64,000 nt of DNA from Bacteroidota bacterium (GTDB lineage: Bacteria; Bacteroidota; Bacteroidia; UKL13-3): contig JAIYAT010000010.1 of NCBI GenBank assembly GCA_027488905.1, forward strand, positions 85,061 through 149,060, read 5' to 3'. The notes below the pieces were generated by a model. The model did no database searches, was not told the origin of the DNA, and worked only from the letters and a program-made list of their open reading frames with translations. Position 1 is the stretch's first letter, and every line of letters begins with the position of its first letter. A program made the position numbers and the translations under genes. This document shows, piece after piece, positions 26,105 to 34,326 of the stretch.

Positions 26105-26682
26105 TTTAATTCTGCAATTTCTTTTCTAATTCTGCTCAAAGAAGTATCTGTGACGCCAAGGTATGTAGCAATTTGTTTTAAAGGTACATTGTGAACGATA
26201 TCAGGTTTTGTTTTTATTAAATTGAGATATCTTTCTTTTGCAGGATCGGAGATAATTGAAACTGCATGGTTTTTCAATTCAAAATAATTGTTTACTAACC
26301 TTGTTCTTCCAACTTCTCTGAAGGCTTCTATTTTAAAGAGTTTCATGAAGTTTTCGAAAGTTATTTTCCAAGCAGTGCAAGGCGTTATGGCTTGTATGTT
26401 TTCTTTACAATTAGTTTTCAAGAAATAGGAATGCCAATCGATAATGATGTCTTTGTTGCTAAAAAATTTTGTGGTGATGTCATTTCCTTCTAGGTCTATA
26501 ACGTAAGATCTTGCAAAACCACTTTCAAGGAAGAAGTAATAATTGGCTGAATTTCCTTCAGTCATTAAATAATCGTTTTTGCCAAATTCTACCTTTTGGT
26601 ATTGCGCTAAAATGGTTTTTAAATCTTCATTTTTAAAATTATGCTCATTGAAAATAGTATTTAAAAAATTAGTTTCTTCCAT
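26101..26682 (-). CDS. Crp/Fnr-family cyclic-nucleotide-binding regulator
   Basis: A 193-residue protein with an N-terminal cNMP-binding beta-roll (FGKNDYLMTEGNSANYYFFLESGFARSYVIDLEGNDITTKFF) and a C-terminal helix-turn-helix (VPLKQIATYLGVTDTSLSRIRKEI). There is no Cys cluster for an Fnr-type Fe-S centre, and the phosphate-binding cassette is not canonical, so the ligand is unknown. This short form is very common in Bacteroidota. It leads a minus-strand group, overlapping the next membrane-protein gene by 4 bases, and probably regulates that group or itself. Confidence 0.86.
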   Translation of the reverse strand: MEETNFLNTIFNEHNFKNEDLKTILAQYQKVEFGKNDYLMTEGNSANYYFFLESGFARSYVIDLEGNDITTKFFSNKDIIIDWHSYFLKTNCKENIQAITPCTAWKITFENFMKLFKIEAFREVGRTRLVNNYFELKNHAVSIISDPAKERYLNLIKTKPDIVHNVPLKQIATYLGVTDTSLSRIRKEIAELK

Positions 26683-26716
26683 TTTAATTAGCTTTTATTT
26701 ATCTCAAAGAACATAA

Positions 26717-26750
26717 AAAAAGAGGCTATTTTTTCAAATAGCCTCTTTTT
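26717..26750 (-). terminator. Strong terminator after the desaturase gene
   Basis: Perfect 15-bp inverted repeat (AAAAAGAGGCTATTT and its complement) with a TTTC loop. In minus-strand direction it ends in a T-run. It lies 46 bases past the desaturase stop and just before the Crp/Fnr gene. Confidence 0.88.
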
Positions 26751-26777
26751 ACTTAGTAGATTTTAAAAATTTTAGTT

Positions 26778-26787
26778 GGTTCGAACC
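26778..26787. repeat. GGTTCGAACC perfect palindrome, intergenic copy
   Basis: The fully symmetric version of the GGTTYRAACC dyad (flanks TTG... and AAA), between the desaturase stop and its terminator. Confidence 0.75.
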
Positions 26788-26795
26788 AAAATGTC

Positions 26796-27869
26796 TTAAG
26801 CTATTCCAACCTGTTTTAGGTGTTTAAGGTGAGACCTAATCGCCGATATAACTGTTGGGAACTCATTATAAGCAATGTTAAACTCTTTACAAGTTTGCTT
26901 GATGATTTTATTTATCTGTGGATAATGCACATGGCTAATCTTTGGAAACAAATGATGTTCTACTTGAAAGTTTAATCCCCCTAATAGCCAACTAACGGTT
27001 TTACTGCGGGTTGCAAAATTAAAAGTAGTATTAATTTGATGAACGGCCCATTCAGTTTCAATTTTAGCGCTTTCACCATGTGTATCTATAAACTCAGCGT
27101 CTTCTACCACATGCGCCAATTGGAAAACAATTGCAATGGTTAAGCCGCAAATAAATACTGCAACCATGTAACCAATGATTGTGTTTACTAAGCCAGCAAA
27201 GAAAATTGGCAACACTAAGAACAATCCAATATACCCAATTTTGGTTGCCCAAAAAGCGAAATGCTCAGAAGGTTTAATTTTACGAATTGGTGTGAAATCT
27301 GAAATTTTTCCTTTAAAGTATTTATTAAAGTCGTTCATGAATATCCAAAATAAATAAGTTAATCCATATAGAAATAATCCATAAACATGCTGAAAGCGGT
27401 GAAACCAATATTTAGGTTGTGTGCTATGTACTCGTATAAAAGGTTTAATATCAATATCATCATCCATACCTTCGATGTTTGGGTATGAATGGTGGTTGAT
27501 GTTGTGCTTTTGTTTCCACATCATACTTGAGCCGCCTAAAACATTCAGAGAATAGCTCATCATGTCGTTTACCCATTTTTTGCTACTATAACTGCCATGA
27601 GCGCCATCGTGCATCACATTAAAACCAATAGCTGCCATGTCTAAGCCCATAACTGCTGCAATAAACAAGGCTAACCAACCATTTTCTGGGGTGAAAAAAA
27701 CCAAAGTGATATAACAAATCACTAGGACGCTCAGGAGTATAGCTGTTTTTGAATATAGCTTAAAATTGCCAGTTTGTCGAATGTTTTTTTCTTTGAAATA
27801 CTGGTCTACACGAGATTTTAAAGTGTTAAAAAATTGTGCGTTACTGTTGTTAAATTTAATTTTAGCCAT
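26796..27869 (-). CDS. Membrane fatty-acid desaturase (acyl-CoA/front-end type)
   Basis: A 357-residue di-iron membrane desaturase inserting a double bond in acyl chains. The three histidine boxes are HDGAH (in NVMHDGAHGSYS), HNINHH and QVEHH; the Gln in place of the first His of box three is the hallmark of front-end and linoleoyl-CoA-type enzymes. No cytochrome b5 domain is fused. Four or more hydrophobic segments flank the boxes. It probably adjusts membrane fluidity. The gene is monocistronic with a strong terminator, and its 120-base upstream gap is divergent from the DUF721 gene. The regiospecificity cannot be read from sequence. Confidence 0.88.
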   Translation of the reverse strand: MAKIKFNNSNAQFFNTLKSRVDQYFKEKNIRQTGNFKLYSKTAILLSVLVICYITLVFFTPENGWLALFIAAVMGLDMAAIGFNVMHDGAHGSYSSKKWVNDMMSYSLNVLGGSSMMWKQKHNINHHSYPNIEGMDDDIDIKPFIRVHSTQPKYWFHRFQHVYGLFLYGLTYLFWIFMNDFNKYFKGKISDFTPIRKIKPSEHFAFWATKIGYIGLFLVLPIFFAGLVNTIIGYMVAVFICGLTIAIVFQLAHVVEDAEFIDTHGESAKIETEWAVHQINTTFNFATRSKTVSWLLGGLNFQVEHHLFPKISHVHYPQINKIIKQTCKEFNIAYNEFPTVISAIRSHLKHLKQVGIA

Positions 27870-27989
27870 CTATTTACTTTAAGAAGGCCTGCAAGATATT
27901 GATAATCTATGAAACAAAAACTGATTCTAATCAAAGTTTACAAACATGTGAAATGAACTCGCTTTTTTTCAGATATTTGAACCCAAGAC

Positions 27990-28280
27990 ATGAGATTTCA
28001 AGACGAAAAAGAATTAAAGGACCTGATAAGCAGTTTTGTGAATCAGGGCGCACTAAAAGCCAAACTGTTAGAAGCTCAGGTAATTGAGTCGTGGCCCATT
28101 TGGGTTGGTGAACCAATTGCCAAATACACAGAAAAAATTAGCATTTATAAAGGCCAACTTACTGTAAAAATAAGTTCTCCAGCCTTGCGCAATGAATTAG
28201 GATATCAGCGGGAGCGCATCAAAGAGATTGTAAATAAAGAATTAAACTGCGAATTCATTGAAGAGGTTATCATTCGGTAG
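27990..28280 (+). CDS. DUF721 (DciA-like) protein
   Basis: A 96-residue basic protein of the DUF721 family: helix KELKDLISSFVNQGALKAKLLEAQVIESWPIWVGEPIAKYT, then KGQLTVKISSPALRNELGYQRERIKEIVNKEL. DciA, a DUF721 member, helps load the replicative helicase in many bacteria lacking DnaC, so a role around DNA replication is plausible. The short Bacteroidota form lacks extra domains. It is 42 bases upstream of FTCD; the gap holds a GGTTTGAACC dyad. Confidence 0.82.
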   Translation: MRFQDEKELKDLISSFVNQGALKAKLLEAQVIESWPIWVGEPIAKYTEKISIYKGQLTVKISSPALRNELGYQRERIKEIVNKELNCEFIEEVIIR

Positions 28281-28285
28281 TTTTC

Positions 28286-28295
28286 GGTTTGAACC
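28286..28295. repeat. GGTTYRAACC dyad, intergenic copy
   Basis: TTCGGTTTGAACCAAG, starting 5 bases after the DUF721 stop and 27 bases before the FTCD start. Confidence 0.75.
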
Positions 28296-28322
28296 AAGTA
28301 AAAATAAAACATAGTATTTAAT

Positions 28323-30008
28323 ATGAAAAAGTTAATTGAATGTGTTCCAAATTTTAGTGAAGGAAACGACCTAACCATAATTAAGCAGATAACTGATGAA
28401 ATGGAAAAAGTTGAGGGTGTATTGTTATTAGATGTAGACCCAGGAAAAGCCACTAACCGCACTGTAGTTACTATTGTTGGAGAGCCAGAACCAGTAATTG
28501 AGGCAGCTTTCAGGGCTATAAAAAAAGCTTCAGAATTGATAGACATGCGCAAACACAAAGGGGAGCACCCAAGAATGGGCGCAACTGATGTTTGTCCGTT
28601 AATTCCAGTTAGTGGCATTAGCATGGAAGAAACTGCTGTGTATGCTCAAAAGTTAGGTAAAAGAGTAGGAGAGGAATTACAGATACCTGTTTATTTATAT
28701 GAATATGCGCAAGCAGATAAATCGCGCAATAACTTATCCATCATACGCGGAGGAGAATATGAAGGGTTCTTTGATAAAATAAAATTACCTGAATGGAAAC
28801 CAGATTTTGGTCCTGCTGTGTTTAATGAACGTGCTGGTGGAACAGTAATTGGGGCAAGGGACTTCTTAATTGCTTACAATATCAATCTAAATACAAAATC
28901 AGTTAGGTTGGCAAATTCTGTGGCATTTGATGTGCGTGAGGCTGGTAGGGTAAAACGTGAGGGTAATCCAATAACAGGTAAGGTAGTAAAAGATGCAGAA
29001 GGGAATGATGTTAGAATTCCAGGAACTTTAAAAGCCTGCAAAGCCATTGGTTGGTTTATTGAAGAATATGGAATTGCTCAGATTAGTATGAACCTTACTA
29101 ATTACAAAATAACTTCTGTGCACATGGCTTTTGATGAGGTTTGTAAAAGTGCAGCGCAAAGAGGATTGAGGGTGACTGGTTCTGAATTGGTTGGATTAAT
29201 TCCATTAGAAGCCATGTTAAGCGCAGGTAAGCATTATTTAAAAATGCAAGGAAGATCGCTTGGTGTAAGCGAATCAGAATTGATACAAATTGCGATTAAA
29301 TCTTTGGGATTAGATGAATTAGGTCCTTTTGATCCACAACAAAAAATCATTGAATATAAGTTAAAGAATGCCGCTGAAGAGAAACTCATTGGCATGAATT
29401 TAAGAACATTTTCTGATGAAACTGCCAGTGAAAGTCCTGCCCCTGGTGGCGGTTCTATTAGCGCGTATGTAGGGAGTTTAGGTGTTGCCTTAGGAACGAT
29501 GGTGGCTAATTTAAGTGCTGGAAAAAGAGGCTGGGAAGACAAAATTTCGGTATTCAGTGATTGGGCGGAGTTGGGTCAAACCGTAAAAGAAAAATTATTG
29601 AAAGCAGTTGATGAAGACACCCGAGCCTTTAATAAAATTATGGAAGCTTTTGCACTGCCTAAAAGCAATGAAACTGAGAAGGCTGCAAGAACTGAGGCCA
29701 TTGAATCTGCAACAAAATATGCATGTCAAGTACCTTTTAGCGTAATGCAAACCTCTTTTGAAGCCTTACCAATGCTAAGAGCGATGGTGGTGGAAGGAAA
29801 TCAAAATTCTATTACAGATGCTGGTGTAGGGGTATTATGTGTGAAAACGGCGGTGCGAGGTGCATATTTTAATGTTTTGGTTAATGCCAAAGGATTGAAA
29901 GATGAAGCCTACGCAAAAGAAATTGTTGAAAAAACAAAGGATTTGCTCAAGCGCAACCATGAAGAATGTGATAGTATCCTTGCTTTAGTAGAACAGGCAT
30001 TGGTCTAG
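28323..30008 (+). CDS. ftcD: Bifunctional glutamate formimidoyltransferase / formiminotetrahydrofolate cyclodeaminase
   Basis: Links histidine breakdown to one-carbon metabolism: the first half moves the formimino group from formiminoglutamate to tetrahydrofolate, the second releases ammonia to give methenyl-THF. The 561 residues include the transferase N- and C-lobes (MKKLIECVPNFSEGND..., HKGEHPRMGATDVCPLIP, active-site region) up to about residue 340, then the all-helical cyclodeaminase (SESPAPGGGSISAYVGSLG near 365, QNSITDAGVGVLC). Fusion of the two is also found in animals and other Bacteroidota. Histidine genes hutH, hutU and hutI are not nearby. Confidence 0.94.
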   Translation: MKKLIECVPNFSEGNDLTIIKQITDEMEKVEGVLLLDVDPGKATNRTVVTIVGEPEPVIEAAFRAIKKASELIDMRKHKGEHPRMGATDVCPLIPVSGISMEETAVYAQKLGKRVGEELQIPVYLYEYAQADKSRNNLSIIRGGEYEGFFDKIKLPEWKPDFGPAVFNERAGGTVIGARDFLIAYNINLNTKSVRLANSVAFDVREAGRVKREGNPITGKVVKDAEGNDVRIPGTLKACKAIGWFIEEYGIAQISMNLTNYKITSVHMAFDEVCKSAAQRGLRVTGSELVGLIPLEAMLSAGKHYLKMQGRSLGVSESELIQIAIKSLGLDELGPFDPQQKIIEYKLKNAAEEKLIGMNLRTFSDETASESPAPGGGSISAYVGSLGVALGTMVANLSAGKRGWEDKISVFSDWAELGQTVKEKLLKAVDEDTRAFNKIMEAFALPKSNETEKAARTEAIESATKYACQVPFSVMQTSFEALPMLRAMVVEGNQNSITDAGVGVLCVKTAVRGAYFNVLVNAKGLKDEAYAKEIVEKTKDLLKRNHEECDSILALVEQALV

Positions 30009-30023
30009 TTAAAACACTTTTGC

Positions 30024-30353
30024 ATGAAAATAATAAAGAAAATTATCAGTCTTGCTTTGATGATTGCTGCGCCTTTAATATCTGGAAGAGCGTTTATAGA
30101 ATATGCTAATGTGAGTTTTTTAGATAAAAAGCCAAGTTATCCATTCGGGAAAACGCTAATGCATACCTTGCAGGTAAAGGACATCAGTTATTTATCTAGT
30201 TACCAAAATGAATTGTTAACCATTGGCGTGATATTTTTAATCATTGCGGTAATTGCATATGTAAGCATGATGATTCGTGCGCTTATTAATTTGATTTGGT
30301 TAGCATTGGTTTTACTTGTTGGTTATTACCTCTATAATTTCATAGGTAAATAA
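30024..30353 (+). CDS. Small membrane protein of unknown function
   Basis: A 109-residue protein beginning 15 bases after ftcD. It has an N-terminal signal-like or membrane helix (about 7-24), a polar stretch with several aromatic residues (about 28-62) and two closely spaced C-terminal membrane helices (about 64-106). No family recognised. The spacing suggests cotranscription with ftcD, but I see no functional link. Confidence 0.6.
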   Translation: MKIIKKIISLALMIAAPLISGRAFIEYANVSFLDKKPSYPFGKTLMHTLQVKDISYLSSYQNELLTIGVIFLIIAVIAYVSMMIRALINLIWLALVLLVGYYLYNFIGK

Positions 30354-30421
30354 CTTTAATTAGTCTGATTCTAAATTGCAAATTTAACAGAACAGTTATG
30401 CCTCGCCTATGTTGTAAGTAG

Positions 30422-30429
30422 TAAGTTTG
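30422..30429 (+). promoter_or_regulatory. Candidate Bacteroidota -7 promoter element
   Basis: TAAGTTTG matches the Bacteroidota sigma-ABfr -7 consensus TAnnTTTG, 22 bases before the HiPIP start codon. A convincing -33 TTTG is not present at the expected spacing, so this is tentative. Confidence 0.4.
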
Positions 30430-30450
30430 AATCATTAAATTTTTACAACA

Positions 30451-30822
30451 ATGGATAGAAAAAAATTCTTAAAAGCATTTGCCTTTGGGGCACTTTCTAC
30501 AAGTGTACTAGTAGCTGCATGTGGTGGTGATGCACCTAAGTCTGAAACTAAAACAGCACCAGAAGCAGCACCTGCACCAGAAGCTGCGGCTCCTGCTGCT
30601 AATGCAGATTGCAACGACTTAAGTGGGGTTGCCGAAGCAGATTTAAAACAACGTGAGTCTTTGGGTTATGTTGCTAAATCTGTTGAGGCAGATAAAAATT
30701 GCACAAACTGCCGTTTTTACCAAGCAGGCACTCAAGCCAATGGTTGTGGAGGATGTCAGTTGTTTAAAGGTCCGGTTACACCAGAAGGTTACTGCAAAAC
30801 TTGGAACAAGAAAGAAGCTTAA
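30451..30822 (+). CDS. High-potential iron-sulfur protein, predicted lipoprotein
   Basis: A small 4Fe-4S electron carrier of the HiPIP family, 123 residues. The four expected ligands appear as C84-x2-C87, C102 and C115 in the order CTNC, CGGC (second Cys) and YCKTW; C99 and C54 are extra. The N-terminus (MDRKKFLKAFAFGALSTSVLVAAC) combines a Tat-like charged start with a lipobox at C24, so the carrier is probably tethered to a membrane in the periplasm. Residues 31-52 form an Ala/Pro/Glu linker. HiPIPs usually donate electrons to oxidases or reaction centres; no partner is adjacent. It has its own terminator. Confidence 0.85.
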   Translation: MDRKKFLKAFAFGALSTSVLVAACGGDAPKSETKTAPEAAPAPEAAAPAANADCNDLSGVAEADLKQRESLGYVAKSVEADKNCTNCRFYQAGTQANGCGGCQLFKGPVTPEGYCKTWNKKEA

Positions 30823-30841
30823 TTCTTAACAGAAAAACAAT

Positions 30842-30872
30842 AAAAGGCTGTCTCGAAGAGACGGCCTTTTTT
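30842..30872 (+). terminator. Terminator after the HiPIP gene
   Basis: A 13-bp stem (AAAAGGCTGTCTC / GAGACGGCCTTTT, one G-T pair) with a GAA loop and a T-run, 20 bases after the stop. Confidence 0.9.
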
Positions 30873-30987
30873 ATGCCTTAAATTTTGTATTTGTCAGATA
30901 ATAGTCAGTTTAAATAATAACCATACCAATCCTTATGGAATTTGGGTTAATACAGCATCAATTGGGTACAAATTAAACAATACTATT

Positions 30988-31797
30988 ATGCTACTATTTA
31001 ATTCCAACAAACAAAATCTTGATGAGGTTGTGTTTGAAAAACGAAACAAAAGTTATGGTGCCTATGCTTTGCGCAAGGCATATCCTTCTCGTGTAAACAA
31101 AAGTTTAATTTTTACATTACTACCCTTTGTTTTGGTAGTAGGAATTACACTATTAAAACATCCAATCGAGTCATTTGCACCCTTATTTCCGAATGCTCCA
31201 CAGCCAAAAGGTCCAACAATTGTATGTGGTGATATTGTAGAAGTAATGTCGGGGTTTGAAATGGAATTAGCCGATGCTGAATTTGTGATTGTACCTGATA
31301 AAAAAATTCCAGAGAAACGAGCTAAAAAACCAGAGGTGAAAAAAATGGTTCATGCTGTGATTCAAAGCATGTCTGGAACAGGCAGCAGCAGCGCGAGTAT
31401 GGGTGGAATTGGATTGCAGGGATTACCAGGTGGAATTCCGGGCGGATTGCCTGTAATTGAAGGGCCAAAAGTGCCAGAGATTTTAGACGCTTCCTCGGTT
31501 GGAGTAATGGCAGAGTTTCCGGGTGGACTTGAGGCTATGTATGCATTTATAGGCAAGAACATCAACTATCCAAGCTTTGCTAGGGAGAATTCAAAAGAAG
31601 GAAAAGTTGTTTTATCCTTTGTGATTGCAGCGGATGGAAGCATCCAAATGAGTGAAGTTGAAAAGGGAATAGGTTTTGGTTGCGATGAAGAGGCAGTTAG
31701 GGTAATAAATGAGATGCCTAAATGGACTCCTGCCACTCAAAATGGTAAGCCAGTAGCAGTTAGGTTAATGTTGCCCATTGTGTTTAGGTTGCAGTGA
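30988..31797 (+). CDS. tonB: TonB-family energy transducer
   Basis: A 269-residue inner-membrane protein that passes proton-motive energy to outer-membrane receptors. The cytoplasmic N-terminus has the Bacteroidota TonB signature VVFEKRNKSYGAYALRKAY, followed by one membrane helix (about 35-55). The C-terminal TonB domain (about 175-269: VMAEFPGGLEAM...INYPSFARENSKEGKVVLSFVIAADGS) ends in VRLMLPIVFRLQ. The periplasmic linker is unusual: instead of long Pro-Lys/Glu runs it has a short Gly-rich stretch (MGGIGLQGLPGGIPGGLP). It converges on a TonB-dependent receptor gene two bases away, a likely but unproven partner. ExbB and ExbD are not here. Confidence 0.88.
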   Translation: MLLFNSNKQNLDEVVFEKRNKSYGAYALRKAYPSRVNKSLIFTLLPFVLVVGITLLKHPIESFAPLFPNAPQPKGPTIVCGDIVEVMSGFEMELADAEFVIVPDKKIPEKRAKKPEVKKMVHAVIQSMSGTGSSSASMGGIGLQGLPGGIPGGLPVIEGPKVPEILDASSVGVMAEFPGGLEAMYAFIGKNINYPSFARENSKEGKVVLSFVIAADGSIQMSEVEKGIGFGCDEEAVRVINEMPKWTPATQNGKPVAVRLMLPIVFRLQ

Positions 31798-31799
31798 AA

Positions 31800-34184
31800 T
31801 TAAAACTCAAACTTTAATCCCCCTGTTGGGAAAATTGCCAAGCCATCATAGTAATTTTGACCACTTAGGTAATTAAAGCTTTCTGCATTGGCAATTTGCT
31901 TATTAAGCACATTAACTACATCCATAAAAATTGTTAATGATGCATTTTTAAAACTGAAGTTGTAATTAACCCTAAAGTCGAGACTGCTAAAGTCTGGCAA
32001 ACGCCCTTGGTTTCTGCCTATGAGCTCTTTGCTAAATCTTAAAGCATTTGTTTGGTTAAGTACGTTTTCGTAAATTATATAATCATCTTTTGGTTTTCCA
32101 GTAGCATACCTATACTTGCCAGAAACAAGCCACTTTTGATTTATTTTATAGCTAAGCAAAATGTTAAATTGGTGCGGCTGACTAAATACCACCGGGTACC
32201 AGCCAATACCATCTGCATCGTTTCGTTCACTGTGCATATAGGAGTATGAAAGCATGCCATGAAATTTTTTAAGCAATCTTTTTTGCAGATGAAAGTCTAA
32301 ACCTCTTCCATATCCTTCCCCTAAATTGCGTTTAAAAATGGTGCCCTCAATCGGGCTGTTTACAAGGTTAGAAAACGATTTATACCATGCTTCCACTGTA
32401 AGCACAAGATCGGGTCTAAACTGCTTTTGATAAGATAGAATTATTTGTTTAACTTCTTCCATCTTAAGGCGCTGTCCAATTGGCAAATCTGCAATATCAC
32501 TGTATACGGGTTCTTGGTAATAAATGCCTGCGCCAAAACTAATTTGATTACTTTGGTTAATAGGTATTGTGCCGCTAATACGAGGTGAAACAACCTGCTG
32601 CTGTGAAAAGCCAGTATAATCATAACGCAGCCCTAAATTTATTGAAATACGCTTTCTTACAATAAAAGAATAGTTTAAAAATGAAGATATATTGAAAGCT
32701 GCGTCTTTAAAATTTGCATTGATTTGCTCTGGTGAAAATACCTGAAAAAATTGGCTCGGATTAAACAATTGCGCCCGTCTAAATATAAATGAAGTATCTG
32801 GGGCATTTAAACTTCTCCGGTTATACAATTGCAAAATATCTGCCTCAAAGCCCAATACTATTTTTTGTTGCTTTGGCATCAAGTATGTATAAATACTACG
32901 ATAACCAAGTTTGTTTTCATAGTAGTTTTGCGATTGAATATTACTTAGGTAGGGAATATTCTCTCTCAATATAAATCCATTGTTAGCGATACTTGGATAG
33001 GCTTTTCCAACTTCAACATCAGATGAATACCTGCTAAAATACAGCACATTTTTTATCGAGCTTTTTAGGTTGATAAACGAGTTTAGGTTCAAACCGAAAA
33101 CCATTTTATTTCTTTTAAAATTAGGCAGGTAAAGCAAGTTTAACTTTTTATCTTCATAGACATTGTTGATGTTTCGTACAAAGCTTTCTGGACTAACTAT
33201 GGCCAAAAATGACAACTTATTTTTTGTATTAATTTGCGTTGTTGTTTTCAGAATAATATCTCCATAGGCAGGCAGGCCAATGTCTTTTAGTCCAACCACA
33301 TTTACCAAGCCAATAAAGTTTTGATACCTAGCCGAAGCAAACACCTTTGTATTTTTAAAGAGTTTTGACGGTCCATCAAAATTTACATTAAGCCCTAACA
33401 AATCAGCTTGCCCATCTATTAGCAAGTTTTCCGAATTGCCTTCTTTGATGTTAAGGCCTAAATAGGATGCACTTCTTCGCCCAAATTCTGGTCCAAAACC
33501 ACCTCCTTGAAATACTGCTTTTTCTATTACCCTCGGGGCAAAAATGCTAAATCTGCCGCCATTGGGGTCGTTAAAAAAACTATTTCCTTCAAGGTGACCA
33601 ACTTCGGTAAGTGGGATGTCATCTACTAAATAAACATTGTCTCTAACCCCTTGTCCTCTCACAGAAATGGCCGAGTATACGCCACCGCTGCTAGATACAC
33701 CTGGGAGCATGCCAATAGCTCTAAAAATATCGCCTTGTGCACCCGGGTTAAGCGAAATCTCTTCTCTTGAGAAAGTGTACGTAGAAATTGGCGTCATTCG
33801 GTTTGGTGTAAAGCGTTGGTTTTGCACTGCAACTTCATCTAAGGTTTGAATTTGTTTATTTAAGAATATCTCTATAAACAATGTTTTTTGATTGGGTATT
33901 TGAATATTACTTTCAATCTTACCTTCATATCCAACTAGTTTTACCTCTAAGGCACAAATGCCGCTGGCAATTTTGGGAAAGAAAAACACTCCATTAGAGT
34001 CGGTTTGTGTGCTTAAATTCTCGGCCGCAATGCTCACTATTGCCCCTGCCAATGGCTGCTGTTGTTCTTTGTCGCGTATAATTCCTTTAAGTTTTCCATA
34101 GGTTTCGGTTTGACCCAAACTGGTTTGTGAGAGGATAAAGAGAAAGATGCAGGTTGCAAGTATTTTTTTATTAAGGGTTTTCAC
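31800..34184 (-). CDS. TonB-dependent outer-membrane receptor with carboxypeptidase-like N-terminal domain
   Basis: A 794-residue receptor: signal peptide (ending SLGQ), a carboxypeptidase-regulatory-like sandwich (about 30-115, GIIRDKEQQQPLAGAIVSI), a plug domain (about 120-240, with SVRGQGVRDNVYLVDDIPL) and a C-terminal barrel ending in an aromatic residue (GGLKFEF). It has neither the FAGD-type SusC signature nor a SusD gene beside it, so it is more like a siderophore, vitamin or metal receptor than a glycan importer; the ligand is unknown. The leader region of 142 bases shared with divergent polA shows no clear Fur-like box to my eye. Confidence 0.88.
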   Translation of the reverse strand: MKTLNKKILATCIFLFILSQTSLGQTETYGKLKGIIRDKEQQQPLAGAIVSIAAENLSTQTDSNGVFFFPKIASGICALEVKLVGYEGKIESNIQIPNQKTLFIEIFLNKQIQTLDEVAVQNQRFTPNRMTPISTYTFSREEISLNPGAQGDIFRAIGMLPGVSSSGGVYSAISVRGQGVRDNVYLVDDIPLTEVGHLEGNSFFNDPNGGRFSIFAPRVIEKAVFQGGGFGPEFGRRSASYLGLNIKEGNSENLLIDGQADLLGLNVNFDGPSKLFKNTKVFASARYQNFIGLVNVVGLKDIGLPAYGDIILKTTTQINTKNKLSFLAIVSPESFVRNINNVYEDKKLNLLYLPNFKRNKMVFGLNLNSFINLKSSIKNVLYFSRYSSDVEVGKAYPSIANNGFILRENIPYLSNIQSQNYYENKLGYRSIYTYLMPKQQKIVLGFEADILQLYNRRSLNAPDTSFIFRRAQLFNPSQFFQVFSPEQINANFKDAAFNISSFLNYSFIVRKRISINLGLRYDYTGFSQQQVVSPRISGTIPINQSNQISFGAGIYYQEPVYSDIADLPIGQRLKMEEVKQIILSYQKQFRPDLVLTVEAWYKSFSNLVNSPIEGTIFKRNLGEGYGRGLDFHLQKRLLKKFHGMLSYSYMHSERNDADGIGWYPVVFSQPHQFNILLSYKINQKWLVSGKYRYATGKPKDDYIIYENVLNQTNALRFSKELIGRNQGRLPDFSSLDFRVNYNFSFKNASLTIFMDVVNVLNKQIANAESFNYLSGQNYYDGLAIFPTGGLKFEF

Positions 34185-34326
34185 TTTGAGATTTTTATGT
34201 GATTGTAATAATTTAAAATGTGCATCGAATTTTGGGCAAAGTGTCTGTTACAAATATAAACCCAAGAATATATCTACATAGATTGCTGTCTTAAATTAAA
34301 GTTAGCTTTTATTATCTTGCGAGCAT

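Noticed and set aside
26717-26750. Considered as part of a mobile inverted repeat
   Set aside because: Position after a stop codon, 15-bp stem, 4-base loop and T-run make it an ordinary terminator.
28205-28624. 139-codon frame on the minus strand across the DUF721-ftcD junction
   Set aside because: It overlaps the start of ftcD, a clear gene, and shows no recognisable features.
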